A stretch of 64,000 nt of DNA from Vermamoeba vermiformis (taxonomy: Eukaryota > Tubulinea > Echinamoebida). Within the stretch, counting starts at the first letter, position 1. Every line of letters begins with the position of its first letter. Positions 59,903 to 64,000 of this stretch are shown one piece after another. The stretch covers positions 124,001 to 188,000 of the forward strand of contig JBEWZL010000036.1 in NCBI GenBank assembly GCA_045837725.1. Direction: 5' to 3'. The translations under genes were made by a program, and so were the position numbers. The notes under the pieces are model-generated. The model had not been told where the DNA came from. It made no database searches and was given only the letters and a program-made list of their open reading frames with translations.

Positions 59903-62552
59903 ATGAACATCAGAATTGACGAAGGTCACCACGATAAGCGTAGCTGGGAACCTTGGAGTCAAGAGGAAATTAAAGTTTTTTTCGATTCGATCGTAAAATA
60001 CGGCAGAAACTGGGCTCTCATCGCGAAAGAAATTGGAACAAAGCGCCAAGAACAAGTAATTATTATCCCGATAATTATCAAGCCTTAATCAATTAATCAA
60101 TAATTCTATTTTTATTTTGAAAATAATGGCCAATTTAATTTCCAAAACCTCGTTTGCTTTTGCTCAAATCACACTAATATGTGATAAATAATTGATTATG
60201 TAATATTGTTAAATTAATGGCATTATTTAAATTCGTGTGAACGGTCAGCGGCCTCATCTCTTTACTCTCACTTGTGCACGTACTAATAATACTTTCCACT
60301 TCAGGTTAGAACATATTTTTATAGATTACTTAAGAAGGTCACTAAATTGCTCGAGCCACTTCACTTTACTTTCGATTCTCGCGATCGGATGGACACTTTG
60401 ATCGCACTCGTTTGCTATTGGGAAGCTAAGCGCGATCTTAATATACCAGAGGCGCCAAACCCATCTGCAACAGCGAGCTTAGCTAGAGCAGTGCGCGACA
60501 GAATTATTAAGTAAGTTCTAACAATATGGTTGAATTTCGTTTGAAAGTTTAGAGTACTTTGAACTTCCGTAATTAGTAGAAAGTGAAGTTCAAAGTAAGG
60601 AAATATGACCGAAAGAGCAAACAGTATTAATATTTATTTTCTCCAAAGACAACGCAAAGAGCTAGAACTGATGCGGTCGCGACGACTTCCAGCACCCGAG
60701 AAAATTACATTCCAGCTCGTTCCTATAAGCAATGACATGGCGTCTGACTTATCGCAAGCTGGGTGTAACCCGCGATTACAGTAAGCGTCATTTTGGTCTT
60801 CTAAGAAATTAATTCTTGAAATTTACTAGCCGTTACACGAGCTAATTAAATTCGTGCAGGCTCACTGTTAAGTCAAGCAAGCGACTGTCGTCCATCATTC
60901 AGCACTTAATGAGCAAGTGGACACGTCCTGGCAACGAAGGCAAGCGTGTCTCAATTGCCACTGGCCCTATTCGGTTGTTTCCGCACCTAAAAATGGGACA
61001 TCCGGGTTGGGGAGTTGAGGACGAGGAAGTTACAGCGCTGAAGTTGTTTCATGCACTAGGGTGTCCTGAGATATGCAAAGTAGATTATAGTTGGAAGGCT
61101 GTACCAACTCAACCGACGCAACAACAGCATCTGGGATCGGATCTTAGTGCAGCGGAGCTCGAGCAATATTATCAATTATTCAATAATGCAGAAGGAAATG
61201 TTGCAATCAAGAATGAAGGAAGCAATCATAGTGGCGAGAATAGTTATTCACCAGAAGGCCACTATTTTACGCTGGATGATTTTCATCACTCGGATGAGGA
61301 CCACTTTGACGATCTGAACATCAAGTTGTCGTCGAATGATGCCTTTGGATTCGAGTCAGGCGAGAGTCACAGCTACAGCGTCGAAGAAAGACAAGTTATA
61401 CTGCCGGACATTTCCATGAACACGTTAAACAATTTGTTGAACTCCGGTGGAGCGAGCACGAATCAAAGAACAGCTTGAATACCAGTCAAAGCGGACTCAA
61501 TCTATCTCCTGTATCGATCAACAACGCCAGCATCAACAACGTCACTGTTCAACAACAAGAACGAGAGAATGCAAACCAGCGAAGCATGTTGAACGCAAGT
61601 TTTTCCATACTTCACGATGCTTCGTCAATGGGCTTTGATGCGTCTAACGACATGTTTGGCACTGGCTTCAAGCACGCTACGTCATCGTTCTCAACTGCAG
61701 TGAATAACTTGAAGGTCGAGAAGATCCAATCCGATCAGTCGCCGCCACCGTTCCTCGGAACTAACAATGGCACCAATGGGCAAGGCTATCCATCAAGGCC
61801 ATCTCCTGTTACTAACGCTAAGCGAAGGTACGTTGGAAACATAACCACAATTTTTTCGATCGCAAAAGCGGATCAAAAAACCGAATCTGGATGCGCGAGT
61901 TGTTTAACCTCGTTAGATCGGCGCAGGAAGTACTTGTGGGCGTTCTTTGTTAGTGTTCGCAAGTAGTGACCCGAACACGATGTTGCAAAACGTCTCGGGC
62001 ACGACCACACTAACAAGAATGCACCGCTTCCCGTCCGATCAGCGAAGTTAAGCTTGTTCAGGCCTTCTTAGTACTGGGGTAGGAGACTACCTGGGAATCG
62101 GAGGTGTTGTGCTCTTTACTTTTTGCTTTTTTGCTTCGCTGCTTGGCTACCCGTACCCTTATTTCGCGTTATCATTATATCACCGAACATCTTTCGGCCT
62201 CCACATCCAGATTCGAATCCGATTTCACTTTTTTTTGCTTATTGTTTTCAGACGGCATTACTAACGCGCAGTATTTAGATTACAACCGGAGTCCTTATTC
62301 AAAGAGGATTCGCTGGATGTTAGCGAGGTTCCTTTACGCGCATCAGCTGGTTCACGTAACAACGGCCCAAGTACCAACAACAAGACGTCTCTCGGTGTTC
62401 GACTCAACGAAAATGGCAAGCGAGACTTGCAGTCGTTCATTGAGGAGACGTCTTTCGTGCCATTTCGCTCTCAGGTATTCGGATCTGGCAGCACGCAGGA
62501 AGACAACGACGGTTCTGCTGCTAAAAGGCGAAAGCTGGATTCGGTGCCTTGA
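59903..62552 (+). CDS. CRAMP1/TKI1-like SANT-domain protein
   Basis: Related to plant TSL-kinase-interacting protein 1 and animal CRAMP1, chromatin proteins with one SANT/Myb domain; CRAMP1 controls linker-histone gene expression. Exon 1 (from 59903) and exon 2 encode the SANT domain: RSWEPWSQEEIKVFFDSIVK, YGRNWALIAKEIGTKRQEQV and RTYFYRLLKKVTKLL. A family block follows: KITFQLVPISND, LTVKSSKRLSSIIQHLMSKW. The rest is Asn/Ser-rich and disordered, and the last exon (62279-62552) ends in AAKRRKLDSVP, a nuclear signal. Near 61385-61475 the frame shifts: either an 86-nt intron with a poor GTTATA donor and CAAAG acceptor, or an indel. The last intron (61828-62278, 451 nt) holds the 5S rRNA gene. 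Confidence 0.8.
61997..62114 (+). rRNA. 5S ribosomal RNA, inside an intron
   Basis: About 118 nt that align along their length with eukaryotic 5S rRNA. The 5' end GGGCACGACC pairs with GTTGTGCTC at the 3' end as helix I. The Pol III internal control region is present: box A gcgaagttaagc (62042-62053) and box C with gtactgggg...ggagactacctgggaa (about 62071-62097). The loop-C region ccgtccgatc matches the usual CUCGUCUGAUC. Oligo-T runs follow at 62120-62132. It lies in the sense direction inside the last intron of the SANT gene. Confidence 0.95.
62120..62132 (+). terminator. Pol III oligo-T terminators of the 5S gene
   Basis: TTTTT at 62120-62124 and TTTTTT at 62127-62132 start 6 nt after the mature 5S 3' end, the normal arrangement for Pol III termination. 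Confidence 0.8.
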
Positions 62553-62798
62553 GCGAAGCTAGCAATTTAATTTCAGTGTACAATTACTACCCTTTCAACC
62601 GTAGCTTTAGCGAGAAAGCCAACCGATCTTTTCTTGTTTGAAGTTACGGATGGAGCTGTCGTGAGCGAAGAAGTGCAGTCGTTTAATTACAACTGCCTTC
62701 TTTAGCTTAGTTTTAAATCAGAGATATCAAAACAAGCGATAGACTCCTCAATGTAAATAAACGGATCAAATTATTTATTGTAACCCGATCTTCGTTTG
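62553..62798. other. Convergent intergenic region
   Basis: These 246 bp lie between the stops of the SANT gene and the PPAT gene. They contain 3' flanks only; no element was recognised. Confidence 0.4.
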
Positions 62799-63865
62799 TT
62801 ACTTTCTCCCGTGTTCCGCGCTAGCATTTTTAGTACCAGAGTTGTTACGTGCGATCCATTCTCTCAGGTCAGTACTGCTAATAATGCGACAGGAGTGCTT
62901 CCAGACAATTGTCAACGATTTCAAATTGAACTTTGATACTCGAAGTCCGTTCACATGATTGATGCCGTTGATGCCTGTAAAAGTCAGTTGTGCATACGTT
63001 ATAATGGTACTAATTACCTTCTTCGTTATTCTCGACAACAGCAGCCTCAATCTCCGGATCATTCATCAGCCTACATCCGTCCGAGTTCGGACACCTCGTT
63101 ACAATTTGAATCTATGCAATAAGTGATTAATCAAATCATTCTCATATGAAAATAAGTCTCTTACATCTTTTTCAGCGATTGTAGTGTCAATAATATCAAG
63201 GAAGTGTTTGACGCCTTCATTACGTGTTTCAATGCTCTCAATCAGCTCTTGATGCTTCTTGCCACCAAGTACAGCTAAAGGAAAATAATTAAGCCGGCAC
63301 TTAGACATAAAGGATATCAAGGCATACTGAGCACAGCTACTACAAGCTTTTTCTTGGCAACCAAAGTACCGAGGGTGATGAGCATTTTATGATCGAAATG
63401 AAGTCTGTCAAACGTTCCTAAGTGTTGAAAATGAGTTTAATTCTTGTAAAATTTGAACATTTTGCTTATTACCTGCTAATGAGACGCAATTGAACGATTT
63501 GTAATTGAATTCGTGAGGCGTGTGATCTGTGGGCAAATTAGCTTCACCCAACGACTTTGATAGTTTGTGAATATGTTCTTCTTCTATTTGTTCTAATAAT
63601 AAACTCGGAAGATTATTTTTCTGCCGCTTTTCATTCCATTGATTAAAAACTTCAGTGCCTAAAGCGAACTAGTTAGATCAGTTATCGTTATATTTCTATC
63701 AATTAACTTACTATATGCAAATACATGCGTAATATCGTAAATTAAATATAGACGCACGCTATTGGGGAGTAAAATCGTTAAGTTTCGCGAGTAATCTTGG
63801 GCTGTTCGCTGGATGGCTGCAAAATGACCGTATACTCGAATCAGCACTTGTTGTGCTTGTTTAAT
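62799..63865 (-). CDS. Phosphopantetheine adenylyltransferase (PPAT), N-terminus not resolved
   Basis: Fourth step of CoA synthesis: 4'-phosphopantetheine plus ATP gives dephospho-CoA. The nucleotidyltransferase signature is CVSLAGTFDRLHFDHKMLIT, with T/HxxH, followed by LGTLVAKKKLVVAVLS, AVLGGKKHQELIESIETRNE and a C-terminal exon with GINGINHVNGLRVSKFNLKS. The stop is at 62799-62801. It ends there without a dephospho-CoA kinase domain, so it is monofunctional like yeast Cab4. The upstream exons (YGHFAAIQRTAQDYSRNLTI and TEVFNQWNEKRQKNNLPSLL) fit the eukaryotic PPAT N-terminal region. No in-frame ATG lies in the exon ending at 63865, so the start is in an exon further right, possibly past the window. 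Confidence 0.87.
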
Positions 63866-64000
63866 CTATTATATTAGCGCGGGTTAGATGCATGCTACGC
63901 ATTGTACTCTTTAAGTTTCAATACGGCGTGAAAAGGTTGAAATTCGGTTTAAATATTTTAAAAAATACTTAAAAATCATACGTTAATAGGCCACGCCTCT

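Noticed and set aside
61447-61638. Separate short gene in another frame within the SANT gene
   Set aside because: It has biased Gln/Arg content from the Asn/Ser-rich coding frame and no start or splice context.
1-64000. Transposable elements, viral copies, CRISPR arrays
   Set aside because: I found no transposase, reverse transcriptase, integrase, capsid-like protein, terminal repeats or spaced direct repeats in any frame that I could support.

Overview
The window is nuclear DNA from a unicellular eukaryote with a compact, gene-dense genome. About 27 protein-coding genes fill 64 kb, packed on both strands. Most are split by short AT-rich introns of roughly 44-250 nt with GT-AG ends, and many carry a CTAAC or CTAAT branch-point-like word before the acceptor. 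The conserved genes are all eukaryotic (ORC5, histone H2B, p23, CFAP20, RPA49, AATF, COX10, COQ4). I cannot place the organism. A leucine-rich-repeat/gelsolin/villin-headpiece protein, Cys-rich GPI-anchored surface proteins and an MTA1-like MT-A70 methylase point to a protist, perhaps amoebozoan, but that is inference. No transposon, retroelement, CRISPR array or operon was seen.

Layout. 1-1864: 3' part of 2-oxoglutarate dehydrogenase E1. 1981-9685: surface-protein cluster, with three paralogous secreted proteins on the minus strand around one Cys-rich GPI-anchored protein on the plus strand. 9875-12797: dipeptidyl peptidase III. 12923-21492: divergent pair of a giant LRR-gelsolin-headpiece protein and a MICAL-like flavoprotein with a signal peptide. 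21729-30397: plus-strand run of CFAP20, AAMP-like WD40 protein, p23, mitochondrial 3-hydroxyacyl-CoA dehydrogenase and glutathione synthetase. 30649-32539: a Ran-type GTPase whose N-terminus carries FG-nucleoporin-like repeats. 32666-33555: a broken partial copy of glutathione synthetase and a small coiled-coil gene. 34180-38150: ER-lumenal JmjC protein ending in KDEL, a small membrane protein and an uncharacterised helical protein. 38253-45217: MT-A70 methylase, RNA polymerase I subunit RPA49 and ribosome-biogenesis factor AATF. 45558-49726: COQ4, EMC8/9, a possible micro-gene and TXNL4B. 50725-57778: intronless Pro-rich protein, COX10 and ORC5. 57881-59419: SPOUT methyltransferase and histone H2B. 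59903-62552: a CRAMP1/TKI1-like SANT protein whose last intron holds a 5S rRNA gene. 62799 onward: phosphopantetheine adenylyltransferase, running toward the right edge.

There is no single pathway here, but there are themes: mitochondrial metabolism (OGDH, HADH, COQ4, COX10, probably TrmH); ribosome synthesis (RPA49, AATF, 5S rRNA); actin control (LRR-gelsolin-headpiece, MICAL-like enzyme); and chromatin or DNA (H2B, ORC5, CRAMP1-like, MT-A70). The most unusual objects are the FG-Ran fusion, the 5S gene inside a protein-coding intron, the MTA1-like methylase and the KDEL-tagged JmjC protein.
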